In this document: piece by piece, positions 17,844 to 27,168 of the stretch
Position numbering within the stretch: the first letter of the stretch is position 1
Layout: every line of letters begins with the position of its first letter
Assembly: GCF_017357525.1 (NCBI RefSeq)
Contig: NZ_CP036172.1
Location: forward strand, 2,640,561 to 2,704,560
Direction: 5' to 3'
Source of the DNA: Methanofollis aquaemaris
GTDB lineage: Archaea > Halobacteriota > Methanomicrobia > Methanomicrobiales > Methanofollaceae
DNA length: 64,000 nt
Notes under the pieces: model-generated
Told to the model about the DNA's origin: nothing
Seen by the model: only the letters and a program-made list of their open reading frames with translations
The model's database searches: none
Made by a program: the position numbers and the translations under genes

Positions 17844-18641
17844 TTATTCCTCAGCCTGCTTTTTTGCAGTCTTTTTCGCGGGCTTCTTGGCAGGTTCCTT
17901 AGCCGGTTCCTTAGCCGGTTCCTCGGCAGCGGCCTCTGCGGGCTCTTCTGCTGCGACCTCGACGGGCTCCTCCTTCGGGAGCTCGGGGCGCTTGAAGGAC
18001 TCGACAAAGACGACTTCCTTGACCTCTTCGAGGTACTCGAAGATCTGGTAGACGACAACGCCGCGGGACATGGTCCAGCGCTTGTCATAGTTGATGCCTG
18101 CCGGCAGGGTCACGGTCAGGACGCCGTCGGCGAAGACGAGGTCCATGTCGCGGCCGGAGAAGAGTTTGATGAAGCCCTGTGCCTTCTCTTCGACGTCCTC
18201 GACGATCCCCTCGATGTTGAAGGTGTACGTGAGAGTCTGGCCCGCGAGCGGGTGGTTGAAGTCGATGACGGCACGCTTGCCGACGACATTGACAACGACG
18301 CCCTCGCGCTCGCCGGTCTGGACACGCATGCCCGGCTTGGGCTTCTCTCTGAAGTTGTTGGTGCTCACCGACTCGACGAGCTTCGGGTCATGTGGCCCGA
18401 AACCCTTCTCAGCCGACACCTCAGCCTCATAGTCCTCACCGATCTCCTTGCCGACGAGCGCCTCGTCGAGGCCGGGGATCACGTGGTTGCTCCCGACACG
18501 CACAACGATCGGGGCATATTCCTTCTTCGGGTTCTTGATGCCTGCTTCTTCAGCCTCGGCCTCGATGGTGGTGTCAAAGATCTCACCTTCGATACGGCCG
18601 ATATAATTGAGTCTGATGACGTCTCCTTCCTGGATTGCCAT
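17844..18641 (-). CDS. slyD: FKBP-type peptidyl-prolyl isomerase, long archaeal form
   Basis: 265 residues from ATG 18641. FKBP core MAIQEGDVIRLNYIGRIEGEIFDTT, with VIPGLDEALVGKEIGE and the inserted-flap domain (QTGEREGVVVNV...IDFNHPLAGQTL), as in SlyD-like chaperone-isomerases. A domain of about 90 residues follows. The last ~45 residues are a low-complexity Ala/Glu/Pro tail turning to a Lys-rich AKKPAKKTAKKQAEE end, unusual among FKBPs and likely disordered and nucleic-acid or ribosome binding. Divergent from the CyaB gene. The chaperone role is family knowledge; the tail's role is unknown. Confidence 0.92.
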   Translation of the reverse strand: MAIQEGDVIRLNYIGRIEGEIFDTTIEAEAEEAGIKNPKKEYAPIVVRVGSNHVIPGLDEALVGKEIGEDYEAEVSAEKGFGPHDPKLVESVSTNNFREKPKPGMRVQTGEREGVVVNVVGKRAVIDFNHPLAGQTLTYTFNIEGIVEDVEEKAQGFIKLFSGRDMDLVFADGVLTVTLPAGINYDKRWTMSRGVVVYQIFEYLEEVKEVVFVESFKRPELPKEEPVEVAAEEPAEAAAEEPAKEPAKEPAKKPAKKTAKKQAEE

Positions 18642-18698
18642 GGGATACACCTTGTCTATATTAACTCATGACGAAGATACTTAAATTGGTGCCATCGG

Positions 18699-19220
18699 AT
18701 GTTTGAAGTCGAAGCAAAGATACGGGTTCTTGATATCGAAGAAATTCGGGCGCGGCTTGTCAGGGTCGGCGCCGCAACGCCGATCTCCAGCGAACAGCGT
18801 GACGTATACTATAATCACCCTGACCGGGACTTCAGAGAGACCGACGAGGCACTCCGTCTCAGGTACGAGGGCGAGCGGTGTACGGTCACCTACAAAGGAC
18901 CGAAGTGCATCTCAGAGAGTGCCAAGGCGCGAGAAGAGTTCAATGTCACCGTCGAGTCGGGTGCGGTCATGGAAGAGGTCTTCGTCCGCCTGGGCTTCAG
19001 AAAGAGCGCCGAAGTCAGGAAACACCGGGAAGAGTTCGCCCTCGGCATTGCATCCGTCGCCCTCGACGAGGTCGAGGGGCTTGGCAGTTTTGTGGAGATC
19101 GAAGTGATGGTCCGCGACCTGGACGCCGGGGCCGAAGAAGAGATCGCCCGCATAAAAGGTGAACTGGGGATCGAAGGCGACCACATCCCGCAGTCCTATC
19201 TCGAACTCCTCACACGGTGA
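18699..19220 (+). CDS. cyaB: Class IV adenylate cyclase / CYTH triphosphate-tunnel protein
   Basis: 173 residues. It starts MFEVEAKIRVLD, the EXEXK motif that defines the CYTH family, continues with RDVYYNHPDRDF, ALRLRYEG and TYKGPK, and ends with EVEGLGSFVEIEV, the acidic strands of the tunnel. Archaeal CyaB relatives bind triphosphates and metals; cyclase activity is shown for only some bacterial members, so thiamine-triphosphatase-like or other triphosphatase activity is equally possible. Convergent with the phosphoesterase gene; the two stops overlap by about 11 bp. Confidence 0.88.
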   Translation: MFEVEAKIRVLDIEEIRARLVRVGAATPISSEQRDVYYNHPDRDFRETDEALRLRYEGERCTVTYKGPKCISESAKAREEFNVTVESGAVMEEVFVRLGFRKSAEVRKHREEFALGIASVALDEVEGLGSFVEIEVMVRDLDAGAEEEIARIKGELGIEGDHIPQSYLELLTR

Positions 19221-19851
19221 GCAGTTCGATCGTGATCTCGCCGGGTTCGTCGCCGAAGGTGAGCATGGCGCAGTTGCCTTCTGAGGCCGGGCCCGGGTTG
19301 ACGATCTTGACCCCGTCCACCTCGACGACGCCCTTGTGCTCGTGCATGTGAGCGCAGCAGACAAGGTCGAACTCCTTGAGGTGGTTTCTGACGCTCGTGC
19401 TCCCGACATGGTTCTCGCCCGCCAGGTCGAGGACGCCGTGCGGCGGGGCATGGGAAATGAGCACATTGTAGACATTCCGGTCCATCAGAGCGGTGGCCCG
19501 TGTGATCAACTGTTCGATCTCTTCTTCCTGAAGTTCGAAGGGCGTCTCGAACGGCGTTGGGTTGGACCCGCCGATCCCGGCCATCGAGACATTCCCTATC
19601 GTGAAAGCCGCCCCATGGAGGTTGACGCACTCCGAGCGCTCGATTGCATCGCAGATCTCGCGAGGGTCGCAGTTTCCGGGGACCACAAAGCATGGGACGT
19701 CGATGAACGAACCGATCTTCCCGACCAGATCGCACGGCCCAAACTGCGTGAGATCACCGGCAATGATGACAAAGTCGGGCTTCAAGTCAAGGAACGCATC
19801 CATTTTGCCCAACTGGCCATGGAGATCAGCCAGCAATAACACATTCATCAT
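19210..19851 (-). CDS. Calcineurin-like metallophosphoesterase (YfcE/MJ0936 type)
   Basis: 213 residues. Binuclear metal motifs are complete: LLADLHGQ (D-x-H), IAGDLTQFG (GD), VPGNCD (GN-D; Cys replaces the usual His after GN), ISHAPPHG (H) and CAHMHEHKG (H-x-H). The family hydrolyses phosphodiesters with Mn/Ni; the natural substrate in archaea is not known. The upstream radical SAM gene ends in the same ATGA overlap (19848-19851), so both are read from one message. Confidence 0.87.
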   Translation of the reverse strand: MMNVLLLADLHGQLGKMDAFLDLKPDFVIIAGDLTQFGPCDLVGKIGSFIDVPCFVVPGNCDPREICDAIERSECVNLHGAAFTIGNVSMAGIGGSNPTPFETPFELQEEEIEQLITRATALMDRNVYNVLISHAPPHGVLDLAGENHVGSTSVRNHLKEFDLVCCAHMHEHKGVVEVDGVKIVNPGPASEGNCAMLTFGDEPGEITIELLTV

Positions 19852-20972
19852 GATAGAACATCTGAATGGTTCCTAAAAAACCTTCTCTCAGGATCGTCCC
19901 AGGATCCCGTGATCCTGCCTGCAAGGGCGAGTTGTCCGAGGGCTCGCTGCGTCTCGGGGAGGAGGGGTCGAGGTTCCATCCCGGCCATCGGCGTCCCTGG
20001 AAGCGGGATGAACCGGTGGACATGAGCTTTGCCGTTCCTCACGACCTCACGGACCAGCGAGAGCGTCGCCGCTTCGTCTTCGTCCTCGTCGCAGGGGAGG
20101 CCGACGATGAAGTCCACCACCGGGAGGAGGCCGTGGTCCCGGCAGAGATCGAGGGCCTGCTCGACGTCGGCGACGGTGTGGCCGCGCCTGAGCGCCCTGA
20201 GCACCCGGTCCGAGCCCGATTGCGCCCCGAAGTGGAGGCGCCGGTTCGCACAGTAGCCTGTGATCAGGTCGAGCGCCTCCTCTGAGACGAACTCCGGGCG
20301 CACCTCCGAGGGGAAGGTTCCGAAGTAGATCCTGTTCTTGCGAAGGGCCTGGAAGAGTTTCTCCACCTTATCGAGCCGCGGGTGAACACCGTCCGAACCG
20401 TAGGCGAGGGCGTTGGGGGTGACGAACCTGGCGTCCCTGAACGCGGTGGCGGCGCGCGCGATCTCGTCGATGGGCCGGTGCCGCATCCGGCGGCCGAAGA
20501 TCCTGGGGGTCTGGCAGTAGGCGCACCCGAATGGGCACCCCCGCGAGATCTCAAGATACCCTTTGAAGTGTGAGAACGGCGGGTACGCCGGGAGAAAAAC
20601 CGTATGGTCGGGTGGGCAGAGTCCTCCCTCCCGGGTGGCCACGCCGGGGATCCGGCCTGCCTTCCCGGCCTCGATCGCGTGCAGCAGACGAGGGAGAGTC
20701 CATTCCCCCTCGCCGACCACTACATAGTCGGCGTACGCCGCCGTCTCCATCGGGCAGGCCGTGGCATGCGGGCCGCCGACGACGGTGGTGCAGGGGGCCG
20801 AGGCGATCTCCTCCCTGAGACGAGGAGCGTTGAGCGAGTTGAGACTGTAACAGGTGACATCGCCCTCGGGTGCCTTCACCGGTTCGAGCCTGAAGCCTTC
20901 GCCTTCGCAGGCGGCGTACAGGGCGGCGAACGAGTTCTTCGCGTGGGTGATCTCCCGCCAGTTCACCTGCAT
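19848..20972 (-). CDS. B12-binding-like / radical SAM protein (MJ1487-like, TIGR04013 type)
   Basis: 374 residues. The N-terminal ~120 residues resemble the cobalamin-binding Rossmann domain (CTTVVGGPHATACP, YADYVVVGEGEWTLP) without an obvious DxHxxG motif. The radical SAM domain follows with EISRGCPFGCAYCQTPRIFG (CxxxCxxC) and RRLHFGAQSGSDRVLR. These proteins are restricted mostly to methanogens and relatives; the reaction is unknown. The overlap with the phosphoesterase suggests a shared pathway. No C-terminal extra cluster motif is seen. Confidence 0.85.
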   Translation of the reverse strand: MQVNWREITHAKNSFAALYAACEGEGFRLEPVKAPEGDVTCYSLNSLNAPRLREEIASAPCTTVVGGPHATACPMETAAYADYVVVGEGEWTLPRLLHAIEAGKAGRIPGVATREGGLCPPDHTVFLPAYPPFSHFKGYLEISRGCPFGCAYCQTPRIFGRRMRHRPIDEIARAATAFRDARFVTPNALAYGSDGVHPRLDKVEKLFQALRKNRIYFGTFPSEVRPEFVSEEALDLITGYCANRRLHFGAQSGSDRVLRALRRGHTVADVEQALDLCRDHGLLPVVDFIVGLPCDEDEDEAATLSLVREVVRNGKAHVHRFIPLPGTPMAGMEPRPLLPETQRALGQLALAGRITGSWDDPERRFFRNHSDVLS

Positions 20973-20982
20973 CAGGCGGCCC

Positions 20983-21387
20983 TCAGGCTTCCCAGGCGAC
21001 CGTTCCCTCGTCGCCGTCGACCGTCACCTCTGCCCCCTCCGGCAGGTCTGAGAGCCCGACTTCGAGGTGGTCGACCATCGGGATCCCGCTGATGATCGCA
21101 CCGGTGGCGATGATCGGTTCGGCCTCGATGTTGATGATGGCCGCCGGGGCCTTCTCGTTTCTGCTAAGGGCGTACATCACGTACGAACCGACCGTCGAAC
21201 CTTTGCCGTACGGGAAGGCAAAGACCGTCCCGGCGATCGACCGCCCCTCCAGGGGGTGCCCCTTCTCGATGATTACACCGCTCTCCGGGTCTACGCCCGA
21301 TAAGAACGAGAGCGGCGCGTCTGAGACCAGCATTTTCCCTGACGCCGATCCCTTCGCGATACCTCTTCCTTTGACTATCACTTCCAC
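20983..21387 (-). CDS. Aconitase X swivel domain protein (DUF126); likely phosphomevalonate dehydratase small subunit
   Basis: 134 residues from GTG 21387 (VEVIVKGRGIAKGSASGK). The sequence has the DUF126 features: KGRGIAKGSASGKMLVS, SGVIIEKGHPLEGRSIAGTVFAFPYGKGSTVGSYVMY and EAEPIIATGAIISGIPMVD. In archaea this protein partners with the DUF521/aconitase X large subunit to dehydrate mevalonate 5-phosphate in the modified mevalonate pathway for isoprenoid lipids. The large subunit is not in the window. The preceding radical SAM ORF begins 10 bp downstream, so an operon continues. A longer start at 21414 would occupy the promoter. Confidence 0.85.
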   Translation of the reverse strand: MEVIVKGRGIAKGSASGKMLVSDAPLSFLSGVDPESGVIIEKGHPLEGRSIAGTVFAFPYGKGSTVGSYVMYALSRNEKAPAAIINIEAEPIIATGAIISGIPMVDHLEVGLSDLPEGAEVTVDGDEGTVAWEA

Positions 21388-21426
21388 ACCTAATAAATGG
21401 TATAAAGAATCCACTATATTAGAGAC
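21388..21426. promoter_or_regulatory. Compact divergent promoter, DUF126 / PAN-1
   Basis: Only 39 bp separate the two starts. The AT-rich block TAATAAATGGTATAAAGAATCC at about 21391-21412 can serve as a TATA element in both directions. Both messages should have very short or no leaders. Confidence 0.5.
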
Positions 21427-22587
21427 ATGGAAGACTCAGTGGTTAACGTCAGCAATGACAATGACCTGTATAAACTTCAGCTCCAGGAGATGAAGGCAAA
21501 GATCCTGGATCTGAAGATGCAAAACGAGTTGCTCCAGAAAGAGGTCAACCAGCTGCGCCGGGAGAACAACCAGCTCAAGCGCGTGCCTCTTTTTGTTGCT
21601 GCAGTCGTCGACAAACTCGACGACGGCGAGGTCTACCTCAGGCAGCAGGGCAACAACCAGGAATATATCACCAGGGTCAACCCCGAGCTCTATGCCGAGT
21701 TGAAGACCGGGATGAAAGTGGCAGTGAACAATGCCCTCTCCATCGTCAAGACGGTCGGCACCATCTATGACGCACGCGTGCGGGTGATGGAACTGGAGTC
21801 TGTTCCGGACATCACCTTCGAGCAGATCGGAGGGCTGAAAGAAGAGATCGAGGAGGTGCGTGAGGCAGTCGAATATCCGCTCACCAGACCTGAAATATTT
21901 GAAGAGGTCGGTGTCGAACCTCCGAAGGGCATCCTCCTGCACGGGCCGCCGGGCACGGGCAAGACGCTCATCGCAAAGGCCGTGGCGCACAATGCCGAGG
22001 CCGAGTTCATCAGGATGTCGGGCTCGGAACTGGTCCACAAGTTCATCGGCGAGGGTGCCCAGCTTGTGCGGGAACTCTTCACCTTTGCCCGCGAGCACGC
22101 CCCTTCAATCGTCTTCATCGACGAGATCGATGCGGTGGCGAGCATGCGGACCAACGACGGGACATCGGGCAGCGCCGAGGTCCAGCGGACCTTGATGCAG
22201 CTCCTGGCCGAGATGGACGGCTTCGACAACCGGGGCAACGTGCGGATCATGGCGGCCACCAACCGCGTCGACATGCTCGACCCCGCCATCCTCCGGCCGG
22301 GCCGCTTCGACCGGATCATCGAGATCCCGGTACCTGACACCGACTCTCGCCGCGAGATCTTCAAGATCCACACGGCAAAGATGAACCTCTCGGGCGTCAG
22401 CATCGAGAACCTGCTCTCGCTGACCGAGGGAATGACCGGCGCCGAGATCCAGGCGATCTGCCGGGAGGCCGGGATGCGTGCCGTCCGCCGGAACGTCAGG
22501 AAGGTGGATCATGCCGACTTCCTCGAAGCCATCGAGAAGGTGGGGCACGCCGAGAAGAACGCCCCCGACGCCAGGATGTACATCTGA
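21427..22587 (+). CDS. pan: Proteasome-activating nucleotidase, copy 1 (canonical HbYX)
   Basis: 386 residues. N-terminal coiled coil (KLQLQEMKAKILDLKMQNELLQKEV within the first 45 residues), an OB domain, then the AAA+ ATPase: Walker A GPPGTGKT, Walker [11 protein letters not shown], sensor [19 protein letters not shown]. The last three residues MYI form the HbYX motif that docks into the 20S proteasome alpha ring and opens its gate. The hexamer unfolds substrates for degradation. A small gene of unknown role starts 4 bp downstream, and a second PAN lies about 1 kb away on the other strand. Confidence 0.96.
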   Translation: MEDSVVNVSNDNDLYKLQLQEMKAKILDLKMQNELLQKEVNQLRRENNQLKRVPLFVAAVVDKLDDGEVYLRQQGNNQEYITRVNPELYAELKTGMKVAVNNALSIVKTVGTIYDARVRVMELESVPDITFEQIGGLKEEIEEVREAVEYPLTRPEIFEEVGVEPPKGILLHGPPGTGKTLIAKAVAHNAEAEFIRMSGSELVHKFIGEGAQLVRELFTFAREHAPSIVFIDEIDAVASMRTNDGTSGSAEVQRTLMQLLAEMDGFDNRGNVRIMAATNRVDMLDPAILRPGRFDRIIEIPVPDTDSRREIFKIHTAKMNLSGVSIENLLSLTEGMTGAEIQAICREAGMRAVRRNVRKVDHADFLEAIEKVGHAEKNAPDARMYI

Positions 22588-22591
22588 GGAT

Positions 22592-22990
22592 ATGCATCTC
22601 CTCCTCATCCCGCGTGAGGGGACCGACCTCTTCCATACTCTTTTTGCTTCTGAGACCAGCAGAGAGGTGCTCAGGTTCTACCGTCCCCAGAAGAGCGGGT
22701 GCGGCGTGGTGATAGGAGTGATCTCCCTCGGTGCCGCTCTCTCTCTGGCCAGCGAACTGCGCTGGTACCTGCGGCGCTACGTCGCCCTCACTCTCCTTGA
22801 GTTTGAGGTCGGGCGATACTGCACCCTCGGGTATGCGAGGGCCATCGACCACCGGGACGTCGACCCTGACCGTCCACCCGAAGACCGCCGGTACGTTGTC
22901 GTCAGGGACGGCACGGTCAGGGAGGTCGGGGCCGGGGGAGAGGACGCCGTCGAGGTCTGGGCGCTGCCGGGGGAGAGGATCTCGGTATGA
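22592..22990 (+). CDS. Unknown protein co-transcribed with PAN-1
   Basis: 132 residues. ATG 22592 has GAGGAT immediately before it and begins 4 bp after the pan stop, so it is probably co-translated. The protein has a Gly-rich hydrophobic middle (GCGVVIGVISLGAALSLASEL) that is too weak for a clear membrane helix, then an Arg-rich stretch (RWYLRRYVALTLLEFEVGRY) and an acidic C-terminus. I recognise no family. Context makes it a candidate factor for proteasome or PAN function. A repeat element starts at the base after its stop codon. Confidence 0.65.
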   Translation: MHLLLIPREGTDLFHTLFASETSREVLRFYRPQKSGCGVVIGVISLGAALSLASELRWYLRRYVALTLLEFEVGRYCTLGYARAIDHRDVDPDRPPEDRRYVVVRDGTVREVGAGGEDAVEVWALPGERISV

Positions 22991-23596
22991 GGAATCTGTA
23001 CAATCGCTCATGAAGCGAGAGGATGCCTCAAGCATACTGCATGAAAATTTCTTCTCGCAATTCTTCGGGGCGTGGAAAGATCTTTGATCCCTCAGAATCT
23101 TCGCCCCCCGGTTATCTTCGCCGTGGGGGGTCCGGGTTTTTTTCCCCCGGCGCGAGACAGGGGGGAGAATCCTTCGATGAGGGCGGCACGCCTGATCATC
23201 ACGCCTTCCCCCATCTTCACGCCGGGGGCGCTGCCCCCGGACCCCCGGGATTGCGATTGGGTCGGGAAGGCAGAGGACTGATCGTCCTGAAGGTGTTTAC
23301 TGTTCTCTGTGCGTCAAGTCCATGCGGGGGCTCGGGGCGATCAAATCTTTGTTCAACACTATAAAGCCGATATTCTGGATCATTTTCATAATAATCGGGT
23401 ATGAGCCGAGTGCCCCCCGGAACCCCCCACGGGGGGAGGATCGGCAGGGGCGGCAGGCACAGAGATTTCTGGCCGTTTCCCCCTTTCACAAGAAGAAGGA
23501 TCAAAGATCCTTCTACACCCCGAAGAACCGCGATGAGAGATTTTCATGCGGTATGTCTGGGGCGTGATTTCGCTTCATGCCCGATTCTACAGGGCC
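22991..23596 (+). repeat. Long TIR element with an internal expansion (606 bp)
   Basis: It fills the 661-bp gap between the small gene and PAN-2. Left end from 22991 (GGAATCTGTACAATC...GCCTCAAGCATACTGC), right end at 23596 (GATTCTACAGGGCC). GC hairpin modules lie near 23107-23150, 23216-23245 and 23419-23442. About 110 bp near 23290-23400 (containing TTTGTTCAACACTATAAAG) are not found in the other copies and may be a later insertion or the original host DNA between two elements. No flanking duplication is seen. Confidence 0.75.
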
Positions 23597-23651
23597 AATA
23601 TTCGGCTATATTCATCGAGGCCCGGCATAGGCCGGAAAAAAAAGAGAATAT

Positions 23652-24890
23652 TCAGGCGAACATCTCGCCGAACGTATTTTTGAGCGTCGAACGCATGAAC
23701 CCGTTCGAGACCTTCTGCATCGCGCGGATAAAATCTTCCTGGGTGATCTCGGTCCGCTCGTCCCGGATCGCAAACATCCCGGCCTCCATGCAGATCGCGT
23801 GGAGATCGGCGCCGTTCCGCCCCTCGGCCTCCCGTGCGACTGCCGGGAGATCGACGTCTGCCCCCAGGTTCATGCCTTTCGTATGGATCTTCAGGATCGA
23901 GAGGCGCCCCTCCGGGTCGGGCAGAGGGATCTCGATGATCCGGTCGAACCGTCCCGGCCGCAACAGGGCCGGGTCGAGGATATCGATCCGGTTCGTCGCC
24001 CCGATGATCTTCACGTCGCCCCGCGCGTCGAACCCGTCCATCCCGGCCAGGAGCTGCATCAGCGTCCGCTGGACCTCGCGGTCGCCCGAGGTGATCGACT
24101 CGGTCCGGTGCGCGCCCACCGCATCGATCTCGTCGATGAAGATGATCGTCGGCGCCTTGTCCTTTGCGAGTTCGAAGAGCTCGCGGACCAGCCGCGCCCC
24201 CTCGCCGATGTACTTCTGCACCAGTTCGGAACCGACCACCCTGAGGAAGTAGGCGTTTGTCTCATGCGCCACCGCCCGCGCCAGCAGGGTCTTGCCCGTG
24301 CCCGGCGGCCCGTACAGGAGCACCCCCTTCGGCGGGGTGATCCCTACTTTCTCGAAGAGTTCGGGTCTGGTGAGCGGGAGTTCGACCGCCTCCTTCACCT
24401 CTCGGATCTCATGATCAAGCCCGCCGACATCCGAATAGACCGCGTCGGGCCGCTCCTCCAGTTCCATCCCATAGACCTGCGGGTCGTAGTTCTGCGGCAG
24501 CACCTCGATCAGGGCCAGAGACTGCTGGTTCAGGGTGCACCGGCTTCCGGCCTTGAGGTCCTTGGGCTCGATGAACTGCGAGACCCTGACCAGGAACCGG
24601 GGCCCTGCGCTGCTCCTGACGATGACCCGGTTGTTATCGATGATGTCGATGATCTCGCCGACGACAAGAGGTGGGCTCCTGAGCTGTTCGATCTCGCTCC
24701 GAAGTTTCCGCATCTCGCGCTCGTACCGGATCTTCTGCGTCTCGACATAGCGCTTTTCCGACTCCATCTGGCGCATCCGCTCCCTGAGCTCCAGGTTGCG
24801 GTTCTCGAGATTGGAGATCCGCTCAAGCAGGCACTTGCAGAGTTCTTCGTTATTCTGCAGATCGGTTGGATCACAGCCACTGTCCCCCAT
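23652..24890 (-). CDS. Proteasome-activating nucleotidase-like AAA ATPase, copy 2
   Basis: 412 residues. Organisation is the same as PAN: N-terminal coiled coil ([20 protein letters not shown]...), OB domain, AAA+ core with [23 protein letters not shown] and [12 protein letters not shown]. It is diverged from copy 1 in the coiled coil and at the end. The C-terminus reads GEMFA, so the docking motif is Met-Phe-Ala with Phe in place of the key Tyr. The distinct coil suggests homo-hexamers or mixed complexes with different substrates. Haloarchaea also carry two PANs (PanA/PanB). Confidence 0.93.
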   Translation of the reverse strand: MGDSGCDPTDLQNNEELCKCLLERISNLENRNLELRERMRQMESEKRYVETQKIRYEREMRKLRSEIEQLRSPPLVVGEIIDIIDNNRVIVRSSAGPRFLVRVSQFIEPKDLKAGSRCTLNQQSLALIEVLPQNYDPQVYGMELEERPDAVYSDVGGLDHEIREVKEAVELPLTRPELFEKVGITPPKGVLLYGPPGTGKTLLARAVAHETNAYFLRVVGSELVQKYIGEGARLVRELFELAKDKAPTIIFIDEIDAVGAHRTESITSGDREVQRTLMQLLAGMDGFDARGDVKIIGATNRIDILDPALLRPGRFDRIIEIPLPDPEGRLSILKIHTKGMNLGADVDLPAVAREAEGRNGADLHAICMEAGMFAIRDERTEITQEDFIRAMQKVSNGFMRSTLKNTFGEMFA

Positions 24891-24947
24891 CAGCCCTCCT
24901 CGAATAGGTATATAGTATAAAATGACTTAAATGTGTTTGCGAGTAGT
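24891..24947. promoter_or_regulatory. Divergent promoter region PAN-2 / MBF1
   Basis: 57 bp between starts. GTATATAGTATAAAATG at 24908-24924 is a strong TATA-like sequence readable on both strands. CTTAAATG near 24925-24932 is a weaker candidate for the MBF1 side. PAN-2 also has a GAGGAGGG ribosome-binding site just before its ATG. Confidence 0.55.
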
Positions 24948-25442
24948 ATGCAGTGTGAATTGTGTGGGGCTCCAATTCGCGGCGCCCCGAAAAAAGTACA
25001 GATCGAGGGTGCAGTGCTCCAGGTGTGCGAGAAATGCGCACGTCTGGGAGTGGAAGTGGCACCGCCCCGCCCGGTCGCGACAGGACGGAGAGCACAGGCG
25101 AGAACACAACCTCGGGCCGCGGCCAGACCGCCGCAGCGGGGTCGCGATGTTTTCGACATGATGGTCGGCGAGATCGTCGAAGACTTCGGGGACAGGATCA
25201 AGAAGGCCCGTCTCGATAAGAACTGGACCCAGAAAGACCTTGCAAACGAGATCAAGGAACGCGAGATCCTCATCAAGAAGATCGAAAAGGGCGACCTCAT
25301 CCCTGAGGACAGTGTCAGGGTCAAGATCGAGAAGGCGCTCGGGATCAAACTCCTCGACGTCTCCGATGACGACATGGAACGCCGGGGGACCGGCAAGATC
25401 ACCACGACCGTCGGCGACATCATCAAGATCAAGAGGGAATGA
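24948..25442 (+). CDS. mbf1: Multiprotein bridging factor 1 homologue (aMBF1)
   Basis: 164 residues. The start is ATG 24948, where the sequence opens directly with the zinc ribbon [10 protein letters not shown]...VCEKCARLG (C-x2-C...C-x2-C). A basic disordered linker ([17 protein letters not shown]) follows, then a Cro-type helix-turn-helix [36 protein letters not shown]. Archaeal MBF1 binds the small ribosomal subunit and affects translation. The triosephosphate isomerase gene begins 1 bp after its stop. Confidence 0.93.
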   Translation: MQCELCGAPIRGAPKKVQIEGAVLQVCEKCARLGVEVAPPRPVATGRRAQARTQPRAAARPPQRGRDVFDMMVGEIVEDFGDRIKKARLDKNWTQKDLANEIKEREILIKKIEKGDLIPEDSVRVKIEKALGIKLLDVSDDDMERRGTGKITTTVGDIIKIKRE

Positions 25443-25443
25443 A

Positions 25444-26112
25444 ATGACCGGACCCCTGATCATCGTAAATCTCAAGGCATATGCCGAAGGCACAGGGGAA
25501 CAGGCAACTCGCATAGCCGCCGCGGCCCGGGAGGTCGCGGAAGAGAGCGGGGCCGTGATCGGCGTCGCTCCGGCGTATACGGACCTGGGCATCATCGCCC
25601 GGGACTATGATGTCCCGGTCTATGCCCAGCATATCGACGGCGTTGTTCCCGGTGCTCACACCGGGCACGTGACCGCCGAACAGGTCAGGGCCGCAGGGGC
25701 CTTCGGCACCCTTGTCAACCATTCGGAGCGGCGGCTGACCCTTGCAGAGATCGATGCCGCCCTCTCCGCCGCGAGGCGGTGCGGGCTCCAGGCAGTGATC
25801 TGCACCAACAATGTGGCGACGACCGCGGCCGCAGCGGCGCTCGCACCCGAATATGTTGCCATCGAACCGCCCGAACTGATCGGGACCGGAGTCTCGGTCT
25901 CGAAGGCCGACCCCGGGATCATCGAGCGGTCGGTCGCAGCGGTCCGTGCAGTCAACCCTGAGGTAAAAGTGCTCACCGGCGCCGGGATCAGCACCGGCGA
26001 GTGTGTGAAGATCGCCCTTGAACTCGGGACCGACGGTGTCCTCCTCGCCTCAGGCGTCGTGAAGGCCAGAGATCCCGCGGCGGCCCTGCGCGATTTGGTC
26101 TCCCTCCTCTAG
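25444..26112 (+). CDS. tpiA: Triosephosphate isomerase (archaeal short form)
   Basis: 222 residues, the short archaeal type. Lys11 in NLKAYAEG, the catalytic His in the [10 protein letters not shown] strand/loop, Glu in [11 protein letters not shown] and the phosphate loop LTGAGIST are all present. It interconverts glyceraldehyde-3-phosphate and dihydroxyacetone phosphate in gluconeogenesis. An open frame extends upstream from 25240, but that part overlaps MBF1 and is not family-like. It ends convergent with the HTH-CBS gene; the two stops overlap by 4 bp. Confidence 0.95.
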   Translation: MTGPLIIVNLKAYAEGTGEQATRIAAAAREVAEESGAVIGVAPAYTDLGIIARDYDVPVYAQHIDGVVPGAHTGHVTAEQVRAAGAFGTLVNHSERRLTLAEIDAALSAARRCGLQAVICTNNVATTAAAAALAPEYVAIEPPELIGTGVSVSKADPGIIERSVAAVRAVNPEVKVLTGAGISTGECVKIALELGTDGVLLASGVVKARDPAAALRDLVSLL

Positions 26113-26675
26113 GCGATGAGGGCGATCAGGTCGTGTTTTGTGATCACGCCCCTGACCTTCCCGCCGTCGAGGACGAGAACGGCATGCTGCTGCTGGAGGA
26201 GATGAACCACCGTCTCGATCCCGACATCCGGGGGAACGGTCGGGAAACTGGACTCCATAAAGTCCTTTACTTTTCTTGCGTGTGCTCGTGTCAGGCCGAC
26301 CTGCTCGACGGTGTTGACGATCGCAGACTCTGAGATGCAGCCGATCGGAACGCCGTCCAGGATCACCGGGAGTTGAGAGACATCCTCGCGGCCCATGATC
26401 TCGACTGCGGTCGTGATCGAGTCCTCGGGGGTGACGGCGTGGACCGGAGCGTGCATCACCTGCGAGGCGGTGATCGCCGGGTGTTCGGCCACCTTCAGCA
26501 CCTGGATGATCTTTTTGAGCGTACTCACTCTCGGGTCGACGGTCCCTGACTCGATCCTGGCCACCATTGACTGGGAAACGCCTGCCCTGCTGGCGACGTC
26601 GGCCTGCCTGAGGCCGAGCATGATCCGTTTTGCCCTGATCTCAGCGGGCGTTGGGATATACATGGTATTACTCAT
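26109..26675 (-). CDS. HTH-CBS pair transcriptional regulator
   Basis: 188 residues. N-terminal Xre-type helix-turn-helix ([33 protein letters not shown]), then two CBS motifs forming a Bateman module ([30 protein letters not shown]... and [29 protein letters not shown]). CBS pairs usually bind adenosyl nucleotides, so this is a likely energy- or metabolite-sensing repressor. Widespread in methanogens; target genes unknown. Its promoter region contains TTTTTATCTCATG. Confidence 0.88.
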   Translation of the reverse strand: MSNTMYIPTPAEIRAKRIMLGLRQADVASRAGVSQSMVARIESGTVDPRVSTLKKIIQVLKVAEHPAITASQVMHAPVHAVTPEDSITTAVEIMGREDVSQLPVILDGVPIGCISESAIVNTVEQVGLTRAHARKVKDFMESSFPTVPPDVGIETVVHLLQQQHAVLVLDGGKVRGVITKHDLIALIA

Positions 26676-26745
26676 AGTGATTTCATGAGATAAAAATATA
26701 CAGAAATTTGCCCGACGGGAGGCCGGGTGATTTTTCCCTCAAAAA

Positions 26746-27168
26746 GGCTTTGTAGAAATTATCTTGATGGTTCTCTTCGCCGGGGGGCTGGCCGCCCCCG
26801 GTCCCCCCGCATCATGATAAGGAGGTGGACTGCACCCCCCTCTCTGTGGTCATCTCTCCGCCTTCCCGACCCTATCGCAATCCCGGGGGTCCGGGGGCAG
26901 AGCCCCCGGCGTGAAGATGGGGGAAGGCGAGATGATCTCGCAGGCCGCCCTCAATTGCAGAAACTTCCCTGCCGTCTCGCGCCGGGGGCCGTGCCCCCGG
27001 ATCCCCCACGGATGAAGATAGCCGAGGGGCGGCAGGTCAAGATATCTCTGACATTTGCCCTGTCACGAGGAGAAGGATCAAGGATCATCTCACACCCCGG
27101 AGACCTGCACTATGAAATTTTCATCACGTATGCTTGAACCCCACGTTCATACCTGATTCTACAGAATA
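26746..27168 (+). repeat. TIR element, 423-bp full copy with 8-bp target duplication
   Basis: The left end GGCTTTGTAGAAAT at 26746 is of the short-form type. The right half (module AATTGCAGAAACTTCCC, then CATCACGTATGCTTGA and GATTCTACAGAATA to 27168) is of the long-form type. The flanks repeat CTCAAAAA exactly (26738-26745 and 27169-27176), a target-site duplication. Hairpins: GGGGGGCTGGCCGCCCCC, CCGGGGGCAGAGCCCCCGG and CGCCGGGGGCCGTGCCCCCGG. This copy shows that the short and long forms belong to one family. Confidence 0.85.
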
